A DNA stretch of 64,000 nucleotides, taken from Leptodontidium sp. MPI-SDFR-AT-0119. Lineage: Eukaryota; Ascomycota; Leotiomycetes; Helotiales; Leptodontidiaceae. The position numbers and the translations under genes were made by a program. The stretch is from assembly GCA_020726505.1 (NCBI GenBank), contig JAHLEZ010000008.1, forward strand, positions 2,728,001 to 2,792,000. The letters are read 5' to 3'. The notes under the pieces are model-generated. The model was not told the origin of the DNA. It saw nothing but the letters and a program-made list of their open reading frames with translations, and made no database searches. This document shows, piece after piece, positions 12,386 to 24,756 of the stretch (position 1 is the first letter of the stretch; every line of letters begins with the position of its first letter).

Positions 12386-13065
12386 TTAACATGGAAAGCC
12401 CTCGTGATTCTTAAACTGCAATCCCTCTCTCATGACTATACCGGAAATAATACAGTTCTTCCTACAGACTAATATTCCTTGACACACCATCATCTCATCA
12501 ACATTGCCGATTTTCCGAAGATCTGATGTCACAAACGTAACCTCGTCAAACGTTTCAGGGGCACAAACGAAGGTTCTCGCTTCCCACTTCCTCACAAACA
12601 AATCTACCCTCTCCTTGAACTCCACAACCAACCTCTAGTAACACAAAAGATTCATCAACCTCTTTCTCGGAGGAATGCAAGATCTTCGTCCCACAAGCCG
12701 CCGATCAGGTACCAGATCCATCCATCGACCAGTCACGATCCTTCGTATTCCATAACTTCACCATGCAATATTCCGATTCGCCGTTTGTTGTTGGACGGCA
12801 ACGTTCCATTTCTTTGAACGCGACGGCATCGGCGCCTCGCCCGCTCTGTCTGGGGATAGGAGCCTACCGAATCGTTCATGGCGAGTTCCAATGACTGCTG
12901 GGTGGTGACGTTGCGGGAAGATATCCGTTTGGCCCCAGCAATCGGGAAACTGGAAATGATACCCGACGACCTAGTTATATCGATAAATCCAGTTACCTCA
13001 TGTCTGTTTCTTCAAGAGACGTTCGATGTGCTTGCATCAGCCCTCCAACAAATCCTACCCCGCAT
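12386..13065 (-). pseudogene. Possible decayed protein-coding gene, family unknown
   Basis: The minus strand carries protein-like stretches in shifting frames: about 90 codons open from 13005 (includes TGFIDITRSSGIISSFPIAG), a second frame near 12820-12690 (EMERCRPTTNGESEYCMVKL, then a stop, then ACGTKILHSSEKEVDESFVL), and 81 codons ending at 12386 (VRKWEARTFVCAPETFDEVT). No splice signals joined them cleanly. This is what a gene with frameshifts would look like, but no family was recognised and chance openness is possible. Confidence 0.25.
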
Positions 13066-13706
13066 CTGTGAACTGACTGGGATACAGGGTACAAGATGGT
13101 ACCTGACAGCAAACAGGGTACCATCCACGTACCTGACATACCTGCCAAGACAGACCGTACGCCTACACAGGAAGACTTCACTCGAAAAGCTCAACAAGGC
13201 CCCAGCGAGAATGGTAGCATGAGCTTTCACATCGCACCCACTCAACCCTTGATCCTCCTCAGTCACCAACACTCACCGCTCAGTGCAAACACCGGAGACC
13301 TCAGAAGGTAGCATCACACCCGTATGAAAGCACACCTGATCCTCTAAAATCCTCCATCCCCTCGGCCCCATTCTCTAAGATCTCGAAGGACCGTTACTGA
13401 GAAAAATGACCTCTCGCATTCCCGTATCTGTGGATTGCCGCCGCCAACAAATCCTCGGGCCCTTGCATCGCTCCGTCGGTGAAGAGGATCGCTCCTGTGA
13501 GGTGCCGAGGATCTGGCAGGAACATCGTCATGGGATATCATATTGCATCAGTGAGTTCTCTTTCCAAGGAAAAGATTGGCGTTTGGTTGTGGTGGGGAGG
13601 TTATAAGTATCGTAGCCGGCCCCGGAGCTCCAATTGAAACTTTCAGCAACGATCGACTTTGCAATATCACACCACACCCTCCCAAGATAAAACCCGAAAA
13701 AGCAAA
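13066..13706. other. Intergenic region
   Basis: About 0.6 kb with no supported gene. Three GGTACC-like repeats cluster around 13097-13132. The last 100 bases are the probable promoter and leader of the small secreted protein. Confidence 0.45.
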
Positions 13707-14238
13707 ATGCATATCCCGATTCTCTCTGTCCTTGCTGTTTTGAGCACGGCTGTCTTCGCTCATCCAGCTGCTGAAGCAAGTCCTCTCAATATCCGTACCA
13801 ACGGCTGGGCCATTAAGAAGTACGCACTCCACCTCCAAACACACCTCTTCTCCCTCTCCCCCAAGATCCAGAACAACCCCCAAAAACAACCTCACTAACC
13901 CCCACCTCTCCAGCTTCACACGCTCAAGCACCTCACCCACCTCCCCCGTAACCTACACCCTAATAGTCGACACCTACGGCGCATTCACCAACTGCACCAT
14001 CGTGGACACCGCCAACCCGTCATGGTACCACGCCTGGTACGACGTCCCCTGCAAAGACGCGCCGGGCTTCCACCTCTCCTGGGGCTGGGACTACGCGGAT
14101 GATTTCACTGTCTTGACATTGGAGTCGTTCCCTGCTTCTGGGCCGAGACAGAAGACGTATTTCGGCTACGATCATCCGAATGTGGGACTACCTGGTACGG
14201 TGTATTATCCGGATAAGGGGTATAATGTCCCTCAGTAG
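13707..14238 (+). CDS. Small secreted protein, unknown function
   Basis: Exons 13707-13819 and 13914-14238 give 145 residues. A clean signal peptide (MHIPILSVLAVLSTAVFA) is followed by a mature part of about 127 residues with only two cysteines (FTNCTIV and VPCKDAPG), probably one disulfide, and a high content of Trp, Tyr, Asp and Gly (SWGWDYADDFTVLTL, TYFGYDHPNVGLPGTVYY). The 94 nt intron is CT-rich with a CTAAC branch point and CCAG acceptor, and it joins the signal peptide to the mature domain in frame. The pattern is that of a secreted fungal protein, possibly a host-interaction protein; no known enzyme motif is present. I do not recognise a family. Confidence 0.7.
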
Positions 14239-17200
14239 TTTCTTCTTTGGGGGTTTTGAGGGGTGGGGTGGGATGGGAGAGGAGGAGATGGGGAACTTGC
14301 GTGGGAGATGGAGTGGGTAAAGGAAGATGTTGAGGAAAGGATAGTTCTATTCAATGAATGATTTATTTTGGGAGATTGACTTTTCCGATGGAAGATGTGA
14401 GACTTTTAAAGATAGCAGACTGACATGTTGCCAGTCTTCGCCAGAGCTGGCTACCTAGGTACTTTTCCGTAGGTAGGCTTCATAGCCTCTCAAGTAACCC
14501 ACATGAACTCCGTAACTGGTTCAGCGAAACAAAGCAAATAAGGTCCATCGGATAGACTCTGTTGTTTTGGGCGCCCGATTGGAATTGAGATATACTTGAT
14601 CTTGAGAACCTCCGCTTCAAGGTAATCAATTGGCTGAGCGATCGAGTCGTGGTGGAGACTTCGCAACTGTGGCTATAAGAACACAAATTGGAATGTTCTT
14701 AACACGGATTTATAAAATACTAAAGTTGTTATTAAACAGTCTAAAAACTAATGGTCCACGCAAGGAGTCGAGAGAAAGTGAGGATAAGAATGCGTCACCT
14801 GACAGTGCAATGTCACGTGAGACGGACTTTGGTCCCGTTCCATTGCGTAATGGCAGACAGTTACGTTTCCCATATGTGTGTGTGCTCTCGTGAAGAACAC
14901 TAAAAAGAAACCTTCCTCTGCCCCTAGGAGATAATCTCCGGAGGCTTCTTCCATCCTCATCGCATGTAATTTCCCCTTCAGGCTCTTCATGTGCTTCACA
15001 AGCCTTGTTGGTGACCTACTCGAGGATATCACAAGAATGGAAGTATCGATGCTCAGCAACAGCAGCATCTCTCTCGAATCGGAAGGACAAGTCAAACGAA
15101 ACTTGCAGATGCAGAAGATGGAATGAAATGCATAAGATACGCAATAAGACAGTCATCATTTGCCAAATGCAGCTTGAGAGAATCGAAGGCGGTCTAAGAG
15201 GTCATTCAATATGCAAGATCCAAAGCCGAATCACGATTTTGCGGAGATTGATGACTTGGATTCGTGTGACCATCTGAGTGGACGGCTCGGGATGTGTTGA
15301 GGACGGCTTGTAGTGCAGGTGCATGAACACCAAGCCAAGCTGCTACAATCTGTCTGAAGCTGTGAGACAGGTCTTGAGATGGCAAGCGAGGTTTGGATGG
15401 ATGATGAGATGAGGATGAGGATGAGTAAACATGGAATGAACAGTCAACACCGTCAAAGACAGTACTTGAAATGATTGAAGAGCAAGCAAGATACTGAAAC
15501 GACTGCAGAGGTGCTTGGGAAAGGGAACTGGAGGGCTCCGAGCTGGCTCTTTGGGTGCTGAGGGTGGCCACATGGGAAGAGGCTCAAAATGCGTCCCCCT
15601 CCAAGATGTGCAACAAAATGGCATTGATTGAACCTTAAATCCTAACACTTGCATAAGGATGAACATAAGGATGATCCCAGATTCTGACTGAGCCTGATCT
15701 CTTGGCCAAGCCTTTCCTAAGAAACATAGCCTTTGTCATCAACTCTTTGGCCAGGTGTCTTCTTAAAGGTCCTTTCGAGGTTGCAGACTGCAGCTAGAGG
15801 TGGCGGCAACCACAGGCTGTAACTGGCGCCTACAGGGGACCACCCCGCTGTTCTGCAAAGCCCTGGCGCACCACCTATTCGCCCACACGAGGTTTCCAGG
15901 TCTCGGCGTGCCTCCCCACTCGACACAAAATGGGCTGATAATACCGTCAGGGCCGTCGAAAAACTTACGACTTTTGAAGTAGACGGTTAGGGTTGCGAAT
16001 GTGCGATGGGAATCAGACTGAAGATTCCCTATATAGAGAGGGCATGACCTTTGCGCTGGTAAATGAGTGAACTTGAAAGAACGAACGACGGATTTTCGGC
16101 CATACCTACGGAGCACATAGGTCTTATTACAGGAATACGCCTCTGCCATGCTTTCGGACGCCTTTGCCCAGCCCGTTCTCATCATCGACTGCAGCGCACT
16201 TGAGGAGGGGCTTGTCAGGATCTTGACACACCCACAATGATTCGCGATCTGGTGGAGGAGGTGCTTGGCAGTGCTGTCTGGGACTGGTTGCCGTCTGCGT
16301 GCTGGAGGACTGCTGCTCGAATGGAAGATGTGTGTAAGTTGGAGACTTTGATTTTCATTGATTCTTTTCTTGGCCGCCTGGCATCGATTGGCCGTATCCG
16401 CGTCGACGGAAAAGGGAAGCCGGCTCTGATCTTCGGTCCTTGGTTTCTCTGGTCGCTCGTCCATGCTCATGCCACATCCCGAATCTCCCAGCCGCAGGAC
16501 ACCAAGGGCACAGTTGTGTCACCACCGAACGCCGCCCAGCTTCGGATGGCATCTTTGGACCGCATCCACCGCATCTAGGCTCTGAGAACACGACAAGTGA
16601 CAGCCGGGGCTGCTCATATTGGCTGCTGCTTTTCTGCATCTTCCAGCTGCTTAAGACTTCCAATATTGACTGGTGGTGTTGTACTACCGTTCTGGTATTT
16701 CTTCCCCGGAATTTTGGAACCTGGAAGATCTACTGGTTGGGCGAAAGTCCATGGGGGTTATGAGCTTCTTTTTGGGCATCACGGTTACATGTGCCTGTCA
16801 ATCCCTCTTCACACACCACCCATCTCCCATCCACCCCCTCATTCCAGTCGACGGTCAATTATTGAGCTGCGCATCCCGCCTCCGGCATTGCTGATTGCAG
16901 CAGTGCGGTCGGTCTCAGGGAGGGAGGGAGGGAAGGCTTCGTCAACCGGATCCACGAGAGCAGCCTTCCAAGGTTGATTTGAAACATTCCGCCCCAGGCT
17001 CTCCGTGTCACTCAAGCGCAAAAAGTCTGTTTGTCTGTTCTGTATTGTGCTTTGTCTTCCCAACTCGAACTGTAATTGGGTCGGTTGGCTGGATAATTGG
17101 CTGGTCATCGTAATTGGGAGGAATCCCACCCTCCCCTGGTGCCTTTGGCGTCCCCGATCTTAGAGCAAGTCCACATCCACCACCCTCCACCCACCCACTC

Positions 17201-17838
17201 ACTACTGGCACTCCGCTACCTCAGACCGGACTGGCTGCCGCTCGCTTGCGCAAGGCGACACAAACCACCTTGCCTTACTTCGTTAGCCTGCCAACTCTAA
17301 CCTCATTCACTCGACTGGACTGGACCCGACTCGACTCGACTCGCCTCGACCCTCGCTCGACCTTCAAGGATCACCACCAAGAGCTTCGTCCAGTCTCCCC
17401 TCCCTCACATCTCAACCATCCACCTCCCCGGAGTCCATCTCCATCCGACTCCATCCACCACCTGCCTCGACCTCAGCCTAGACTTCGACTAGACCTCTCT
17501 TCTACTCGCATCTCTCTCTGCATCAGGCTCAATCGTCTCGTTCTCTCGCAATGCCAGCGGCAGCTTGAGAGACCGCCTTGGAATCCCAAAACCTCAACCT
17601 ACGACGTCGTCGCATCTTGCCCAGTCGCACCATGAACTCAACACCAAGCCTGTCTTGCGATCCTTCCTATACCTGGGCAGCCAAACAGAACGACTAAACG
17701 CAGCTGCCAGCCTGGAAACCGGTCAATCGATGCTGGCATAGCAAGGCCTGCGACAGATCCTTACTAACTCTTCAAGTTCTTGCACTAGGAACCGCGTGTG
17801 TGGTGCTGGCCTCCAAGGTCGCCGACAATCCAGCTTCA
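14239..17838. other. Long gene-poor region and SCAP 5' leader
   Basis: 3.6 kb without a supported gene. A 235-codon minus-strand open frame (15763-16470) and a 174-codon plus-strand frame (17114-17635) have low-complexity, unconvincing translations. From about 17120 to 17640 the plus strand is strongly pyrimidine-rich with tandem CTCGA-type pentamers (about 17325-17360), which fits a long transcript leader for the SCAP gene. Confidence 0.5.
17632..17697 (+). promoter_or_regulatory. Candidate upstream ORF in the SCAP leader
   Basis: An ATG in a good context (CGCACCATGAAC) opens a 21-codon frame that ends 142 bases before the SCAP start. Such an upstream ORF could lower or tune translation. 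Conservation is untested. Confidence 0.35.
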
Positions 17839-20800
17839 ATGATTTGGTATCTGCTGTATCCGTTTCGAGGGTATGGGCGACGGTCTGCCGAAGCAGCGTG
17901 GACAGTTCGCTGATTTGGTTGCAGAACTACAGAACCACCCCGGCTCGACAATAAACACCCCCTCCGTGCAGCCTTTACTCGCTATGGCAGCTACTCGGCG
18001 CGACATCCCGTCATTACTCTTTTAATATCTGTGGCTACCGCTGTCATACTGATATACCCGTTTCCATTCCTATACACGAATAACTTCACCAGCGGTTCGT
18101 CGAACCTACCGCATCATGTCTGGACATCTGCGCAACCATTCGAAGGCCTTTCCACGACCAAACCGGATGTCGTTATGCGATCTATATGGGTACACGGTAT
18201 GGATACAAAAGGGTGGCATGTGAGGTCTCTGCTGACTTTGACCAGGCAGTTACATGAAGGCATTGGAACCAGAAGTCCTTTTGCGCGCACTGGAGATCCA
18301 AGATGACTTACTAGGTCCCACTATCAATTTCGATCCCCGAAGAACGCCAGAGGAACGAGTTATAGTTAATGCAACTTCCAGCCTAACGCCAGATATGCGA
18401 GATACTTTCCACGCGGTCAATGGGTTGAGCGATTCGTCTTGGTTCTTCCACTCCCCGTTACAATATTGGTCATGCGACGGGGAAAATATATTACAGGATA
18501 AGGACATCATCTCGACGGTCAATGAGCGCTCACGACAATCGACTTCCGTCAATGTAACGCTACGCCATTCAATTGTCTTCAGTGGAAAACGGTTCGAGAA
18601 TCACCGTTTGGTTGCTGCCGACGCTTTGGTCATCACCCTTGTGCATATGTTGGATTCGCCAGTGGGGAGACAATGGGAAGAGAAGGCGCAAGCTCTTGCT
18701 CGCAGAAAGTCTGGCCAGTGGCGTCTCTATCCTGAAGACGGACGATCTCTCTCGAATACCCTGTACGAATTTCGATTCCAGCCACTCTCTTTCCAGGATG
18801 ATCTCTTCCTCGGGGTGATTTACAGCAGCATCGTGCTGTATTTCTTCATAAGCCTCTCGAAACTGCGTGCCTTGAAGTCTCGTTTAGGCCTTATAGTCGC
18901 TGTGATGGCACAGATCGCAGTCTCTATCATGTCGAGTTTCACCATCTGCGCTATCTTCAAGATCGACCTTTCAAAAATCCCTCGTGAAGCATATCCGTTG
19001 GTCATTCTGACTGTTGGATTGGAGAATATTTTCAGACTCATCAACGCTGTCATTGTCACACCTTCGTCAAATTCAACTGCGTCCAGGATTGGTGAAGCCC
19101 TGGGTCAAACTGGACATGTAGCACTCGCGGGTGTTAGTCAGAATCTCGCTATACTCTGGATGTTGTCCAAATACGTTTCGCCACAAGTCACTGCCTTCTG
19201 CACATTTGCAGCGATTGCCCTTTCGTTCGACTTCTTTTACCTGCTGACATTCTTCGCTGCCGTTTTGAGTGTTGATGTCCGACGAACAGAGCTCAGCGAT
19301 TCCTTGAATCGGGTTGCAACTCTTAGCAGACCGACTTCACCACAGCAGCAACCAAAGCAAAGCTGGATGGATGCTATGTTGAGGGGCGAGTCGGCATTTT
19401 CTACTCGGGTTGCTGGAACCATTGTGATGACAGGCTTCATATTGATTGCGCAGTGGCACTTCTTTGACAATGAGAGCCTAGGACAGACTGCTCGCCGAGT
19501 TGTGCACTTATTGAAGTCACAGCCTCAGCCACCACGATCACCCCAGTCTTCCTTTTTATCCGTTGATATCCATCAGGCGCGAACGCCTACCGCTTGGCTT
19601 CGAATGCAAGATCACGAAACAGCACAGGAGGTGATCAAGGTTGTCAAACCAAATGCCAACAGCTACATTGCTCGAGTTCATGATCCGTTAGTCTTCGTTC
19701 TCAATGGCTCAGACAGGACCCCGACCCAGTACGGCGTGCGCCCATTTCTACCAGCAGCTTATGACTTTGCGCGAAATCAATTCGGAGTTTTCATGATCAC
19801 AGTTATTGTTACTTTAGCAGCCGTCTCGATATTGATGAACTACCTGCTGTGGGATGAATTGCCAGAAAATGACAACGATAATCGCCCCAATGACGAGCCA
19901 CTTTTGTCTGTCAAGACTCTCAACAACGGTCATAGCCTCGATGTTGTACTACTGTCAGCTTCGCGTGATGGAATCATCGCATCCGTCGGCCTGGATAGGT
20001 TGATTCGTATATGGGATGTCCGACGAGGGGTGATGAGCTACATTGTCCAGGATTTCGAATCTCACGTCGATCCGCTTCCGGTACTAGCCATGGCCATCGA
20101 TGGTGACTCAAATTGGCTGGCCCTTCTTTCAGGGCATGACCGCGTCTATCTATGGAATATTCCTGAGAGGAGGTGGGGTCCATCAATGGAAGTGCTGGTA
20201 AAGGGACGCAAGCCTGTCGCATTCTGTTTTGGATATGACAGCACAGAGTTCATAAATCCACTTCTTGTTGTTCGGTACAATGGAACTATGACGGAACTTC
20301 GCGTGGAGAGCAACGAGAGTGTCGAGGTTGGAATTTGTCGCAGTCCACTGGTTTCCGTCCGCCAACATTTCGAGAAGCCTCTTGCAGCATCGCCCAATCC
20401 ACCTGCTCGAGTCGTTACATCTTCGAGGAAAGGCTGCGTCCATATAGCTTCGCAACTTGAAGCTGGGTGGGTGTCTGATTCTGTTGATATTCCCTGCCCA
20501 CCGGGCGATCAGGCAATTACATCGATTTTTCCGCTGCCTGCGTTGGGCTCTTTCCTTGCGGTACGCACACGCTCGGTGGATCTTGTTGACATTGTCACCC
20601 ACAAGATCACGCACACATTCAACACTCAAGACATGAAGCCCGACTCACTGCGCTGTTTTCATTCGACACGCCGTAGACCTCAGTGCGGCTCTGTAGGCTT
20701 GGCAAACCTTGCAATTGCTTACACAAATGCGGAAACAGGCAATGTTATACTTCAATCCTACCTGCCTGAGCGGGATGGTGACACAATCTGTTTCCGCGAT

Positions 20801-21337
20801 CCTTATACCCCGGGAAGCAAGACTTGCTGTCTCTGGCGTGAAACGGTAGAACAGAGGTACGAGATTGTGAATCCGGGTGAGTGGGAGGCGCTCAAGATCG
20901 GATATTTAGTTGGGGTCAGAAAGCGCGAGATACCGAAGCCGAAAGCGAAATCTCATCCAATTGCCAACAGTGGCCTTCGCCGCCGAGGTGTGCAACTCCC
21001 CCGAACACTGTCAGCAGAGAAATACTTGTCAGGAACAGAAGATGATGTTTGGGAAGTTTGGTCGATATCTTCCCGTGGCGAAATGACATCGACACCACTA
21101 TGCGGATATGCTGAGAGCGACAACCTCCTCATCAGTGCATTGGGTCCCTTGCACACGATGGGCAGAAACTCGCTTGTTGTAGGCTTGGGCAATGTCGTTA
21201 AGGTCATTACCGTAGGAAATGACCATTTCGACGGCGGGGAGAGTTCAACGGATGACGCTCTTTTTGTCGGCATGGCAGCCGCGACAACGAGTAGGAGGAA
21301 GAAAACTTCTGTGGGCGCGAGGAAAGCTCACGGATGA
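17839..21337 (+). CDS. scp1: SREBP cleavage-activating protein (SCAP) homologue
   Basis: Membrane sterol sensor that escorts the SREBP transcription factor from the ER. Exons 17839-17870, 17925-18196 and 18246-21337 give 1131 residues. The start MIWYLLYPFRGTTEPPRLD is the usual fungal SCAP N-terminus and is split by the first intron. Helix 1 is about residues 38-60, then a luminal loop with NxS/T sites, then a sterol-sensing domain of several helices at about 285-455 (YPLVILTVGLENIFRLINAV is the clearest block), another helix about 613-640, and a cytosolic C-terminal half with WD40-like repeats (for example LIRIWDVRRG and DRVYLWNIPERRWGP). In fungi this pathway controls sterol synthesis, hypoxia response and azole tolerance. 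The third exon is 3.1 kb and uninterrupted. The CT-rich leader and a small upstream ORF precede it. Confidence 0.93.
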
Positions 21338-22783
21338 TCCTCGAGGCGTTGCGTCCGACATTATATACACAAGCCGTGCGGTTTGTCATCGTCCCACACA
21401 TTAAGCTGTCGGTATACAAACGCGTAGCATAATCACCTCGCATGTTTGGCTTGGTATTACTGAATTGCATGGGTGTGGCTGGCTCCTAGAAAGCCACCAC
21501 GAAACAAAGGAAAAAGATGGAAAGGAAGATACCCCTTGGGAATACATGGTTTTACGGCCGTTGGGATTTTAGGCCAACTTACAAGATTTGGCTGGCGTTT
21601 TACACCTGTTCTGCAACAGGACTGCAGCAGGGGGTGGCGGGTTATGTACTTACTGTTTGGGACCATTTGTTATGCCTCCCTCATTGAGGCTGGGCGTTCT
21701 GGGGGATTGGGCATGCATACTCCGGTCTGGTCTGGTCTGGCTTGGGTTTGGTATTAGATAAACGGAGGGTCATAAGCATTTTTAGTCAGAGACCGTGGCA
21801 TGGATATGTGCTATGTTTTGGTGAAGTGAGGTAGGAGACGAGGAGAGGTGTGAAAAGGCTCCGTGGGGCCCACCCTCTGTTTGGGATCGAGACGAAATGA
21901 GATGCGATGTGATAGGCATTATTGATATAGAGTAGTATGAAGACAAATGGAGGTCACAACCAATCAATATGCTCCAAGATATTCTTTGCCTCCCCTAATT
22001 GCTGGAGCTTACCGGCGCGATCTCGCTGTATTTGAACTCGCTTAATCAAGAGGGATACATAACATATCTCACTTAGTTGTCATGGCGAATGAAGGAGCTA
22101 AACCCTCCAAGCGATTTCCAAACGTCTAATAAAACACAACGCAGTCTAGATAAACAAGCCTAATAACAAGATTAAAAACAAACTTCTCAAACGAAGAGAA
22201 TTCAGTTCCTCAAGCCATTTCAAAAACACAATTAAGCGGTCACAGGTCAGGTCTAACTGAGTGAACTACAGGTAGTGGAATGTAATAGGAGCAGGAGCAG
22301 GAGCAGTATCTCGCGAATTACTCAAGACGGATTGGATTGATCTTGTTGCGTTTAGAAACTGCTATAGAACCCTATCTTGCACAAATTTGCGGAATGATGG
22401 TGTCTGAATTGGTGCCCGGGTATTGCTTCTTCGGTCTCGAAATAGACTAGGAGAGCAACTTGACGAAGAAGGCCTGGTTGGCTGCAGTCGTGATGTTTTC
22501 GATAGTGGTTAGACTGGGTGGATGGTACGAAACTCGTGCTCGGCCACCATAGGAGTGGTGCTGTTGCTGGGGATGTTGAGTCGGCATGGTTATGAAGCCG
22601 AGATTTTGGACATTATTCCTCGTGGATGCCACAGATTTCCCCATTGAAATTGGGCCATCTTCATATATCATATGCGTCTTCCTCTTCCGAATGGATCCTT
22701 ATTTCTTCACTCCCTCTAAATCATCTCAAGTCCTCCTAGTATACCCATTGCGGTGTGTCTAGTTCTAACCCAACCTCGACACA
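21338..22783. other. Convergent intergenic region
   Basis: 1.4 kb between the converging SCAP and DUF4202 genes. A short tandem TCTGGTC repeat occurs near 21724-21738 and a GGAGCA repeat near 22287-22304. No gene is seen. Confidence 0.5.
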
Positions 22784-23371
22784 CTACCCCGCTAGTGCCT
22801 TCCCAATCAACTCCTTACTCGAAGCCGACATAGGAATCTGCAGCGCCAACTCATGACCCCTCTCACTCATCTTCCCCCACGTCTTCCTCAAGATATCAAT
22901 AATCTTCTCCTCATCATGACCCTTCTCGAACGCCTCGAACTGATCATCCAGGAACACCAAACACGCCACATCCTCCAGTATCTGCGTCTCCTCATTCTTC
23001 TTGAGATCCTCCTTCCGTATCAACTTCGCCACTTCCTCCGCCTCCTCTGCCGTGAAATTACACCGTACGCATATAGCGGCTGCTAGGTCGGCTTGTCGTT
23101 TCTTGAGGAAGCTGCGCCAGTTCAGATAGCCTGCTTTTGTCATGGGGTAGGAGTCGCGCGTTATCTCCCAGCGCCGGAAGTGCTGGGCTCGGATGGCTAC
23201 TTTGAGGATGGGAGATGCGTCGGGGACGCGTAGGGCTAGGTATCGGGACATTTGTTGTGCGTAGTGTAGCTCGTATGGGACGTCTTTGCCGTCGACGATG
23301 GTGATGTTGGGGTCTTGAGCGTGGGCTTCGTCGATGAGGGAGATGGCCGCTTCGTAGTTTGCTGCTGCCAT
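22784..23371 (-). CDS. DUF4202 family protein
   Basis: Single-exon gene of 195 residues that spans the whole DUF4202 domain. Characteristic blocks: LIDEAHAQDPN at the start, PYELHYAQQMSRYLALRVPDAS, RAQHFRRWEITRDSYPMTKAGYLNWRS (His/Arg/Trp-rich helix), KRQADLAAAICVRCNFTAEEAEEVAKLIRKEDL and VACLVFLDDQFEAF. The many conserved His, Asp and Glu residues resemble HD-like all-helical metal proteins; the family is found in bacteria and fungi but its biochemical role is not established. The protein has no signal peptide or membrane helix and is probably cytosolic. A CACGTG core lies at 23552-23557, about 180 bases upstream of the start. Confidence 0.88.
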   Translation of the reverse strand: MAAANYEAAISLIDEAHAQDPNITIVDGKDVPYELHYAQQMSRYLALRVPDASPILKVAIRAQHFRRWEITRDSYPMTKAGYLNWRSFLKKRQADLAAAICVRCNFTAEEAEEVAKLIRKEDLKKNEETQILEDVACLVFLDDQFEAFEKGHDEEKIIDILRKTWGKMSERGHELALQIPMSASSKELIGKALAG

Positions 23372-24123
23372 TGTGGAGGGTGTGGATTATTGACTTCGAT
23401 AAGATTATATGCGGCGCAGCTTCGGGTGATGGTTGGAGTCGTAGGGCAGGTGCTTTGCGTTGCTGATGGTTTGTTGCGAGCGTTTGACTTGTGAGATGAG
23501 CGAAACGCGGAAGAGCGAGGGGCAGCTTCTAAGTTGGACCTGGCGGGGTAACACGTGACCATCATGCCGCTGTTAAAAAGAAAGTCCAAGAAAAGATCGT
23601 GGAGATGGATTAATTCTTCTATAGACGTAGGCAGATGATGTTCTGGAAGATAATATCTCCTCATATCTTGAACCCTTTGCATATGTCAAATAATACCACG
23701 GAGAAGCAACCACTGGGCAGATCTGGAACCGACTATTTTACATCGTTTTCGATGTAATCTTACGAAGTACTGCACAAAATTGCTCCCCTGGTATTTTCTA
23801 AAGACAATTGAGTCTTCGATGAAATTCAGTAATAGAGATTCATATGGGATAGGTGCTGGTTTAATGACAAGGCCAAAGCCCCGAATAAGCTAAGCGACTT
23901 TAAAGTAAACAAAGCTTGTGAGCAGAAATGAAACTGCATCAAAAACAATAGCGCTGTAAGAAGAAACAAACAAGCATGTAATAAAACCATAAATTCTCAA
24001 AACAAGACAAAAGTACATGAAACACTCATCGAGTAGGATGCGCAAACGCCGAATGCGAACCAGAATGTCAAACTCCGCCCAAAGAAAGCAACATCCAGCT
24101 ATCGCTCACGCCCTTGAGCACGT
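23372..24123. other. Intergenic region
   Basis: 0.75 kb with the DUF4202 promoter and the 3' end of the F-box-like gene. No further gene is supported. Confidence 0.5.
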
Positions 24124-24756
24124 TTATCTCCATCTCCCATAGTAGGCCGCTCTGAGATCATGATCCCTCCCAACTCTCCTAAGCCTCTCTTCTCGGCTCC
24201 TCAAGTTCACCACTTTCCCCACCCTCCTCAATCTTCCATCCCAGAAATGCTTCTTCCTCCCCGATCTACCATCTCCCCTCTCATACCTCTCACGACTGAC
24301 ATATTTCCCTGACCTTGGATCCAACATCAAGTCCTCTGGAGCCCAATCTCTCAACTGGAAACAAAGCGGGACATTGCCGTCGGCCTGTTCGTACAGACTG
24401 ACATTCTTGTGCATGTATCGATGAGAAGGGTAGAGATGTCTGCTGGACAGCCCGAGACAAGCTGAGGATACAGGATCGAGGTGGTCGAAGACGGACAGTT
24501 TGATGTCGTTGGGAAGGTTGGTTATATTGGTTCGGTAGGATGTGTCGGGGTAATGGGTTGGATATGGTAGATCTATACGATTGTTAGGGATGTTGCGATA
24601 GATGGGTGGTTGTTGTTGTTGTAATTTACCTCGATATCGGTTTCGGTAGGAAGATGGTGCGTAAGGCAAGTGATGCGACTCGTACTCGACTGGTCTGCTT
24701 GATCTATGCCTTCGAGTTGACTTGCGTCTTATCTCGTAATCGTAGTTCCAAGCCAT
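24124..24756 (-). CDS. F-box-like protein, short
   Basis: The ATG at 24756 opens a frame to 24124. The N-terminal third is Arg/Ser/Tyr-rich and probably disordered. The middle contains NITNLPNDIKLSVFDHLDPV followed by SSACLGLSSRHLYPSHRYMH, the Leu-Pro plus two-helix pattern of an F-box, which binds Skp1 in SCF ubiquitin ligases. The C-terminal part is basic. A probable 57 nt intron (24573-24629, with GTAAAT donor, CTAAC branch point and TATAG acceptor) is a multiple of three, so the frame stays open either way: 191 residues if spliced, 210 if not. The same gene family with Arg-rich N-terminus is frequent in Leotiomycetes, to my recollection. Substrate is unknown. Confidence 0.65.
   Translation of the reverse strand: MAWNYDYEIRRKSTRRHRSSRPVEYESHHLPYAPSSYRNRYRGKLQQQQPPIYRNIPNNRIDLPYPTHYPDTSYRTNITNLPNDIKLSVFDHLDPVSSACLGLSSRHLYPSHRYMHKNVSLYEQADGNVPLCFQLRDWAPEDLMLDPRSGKYVSRERYERGDGRSGRKKHFWDGRLRRVGKVVNLRSREERLRRVGRDHDLRAAYYGRWR

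Noticed and set aside
15763..16470. 235-codon open frame on the minus strand
   Set aside because: No recognisable domain, odd composition and no splice or start support; it lies in a GC-rich spacer where long chance frames are expected.
17114..17635. 174-codon open frame on the plus strand before SCAP
   Set aside because: Translation is Pro/Ser/Arg/Leu low-complexity from CT-rich and pentamer-repeat DNA; better explained as transcript leader.
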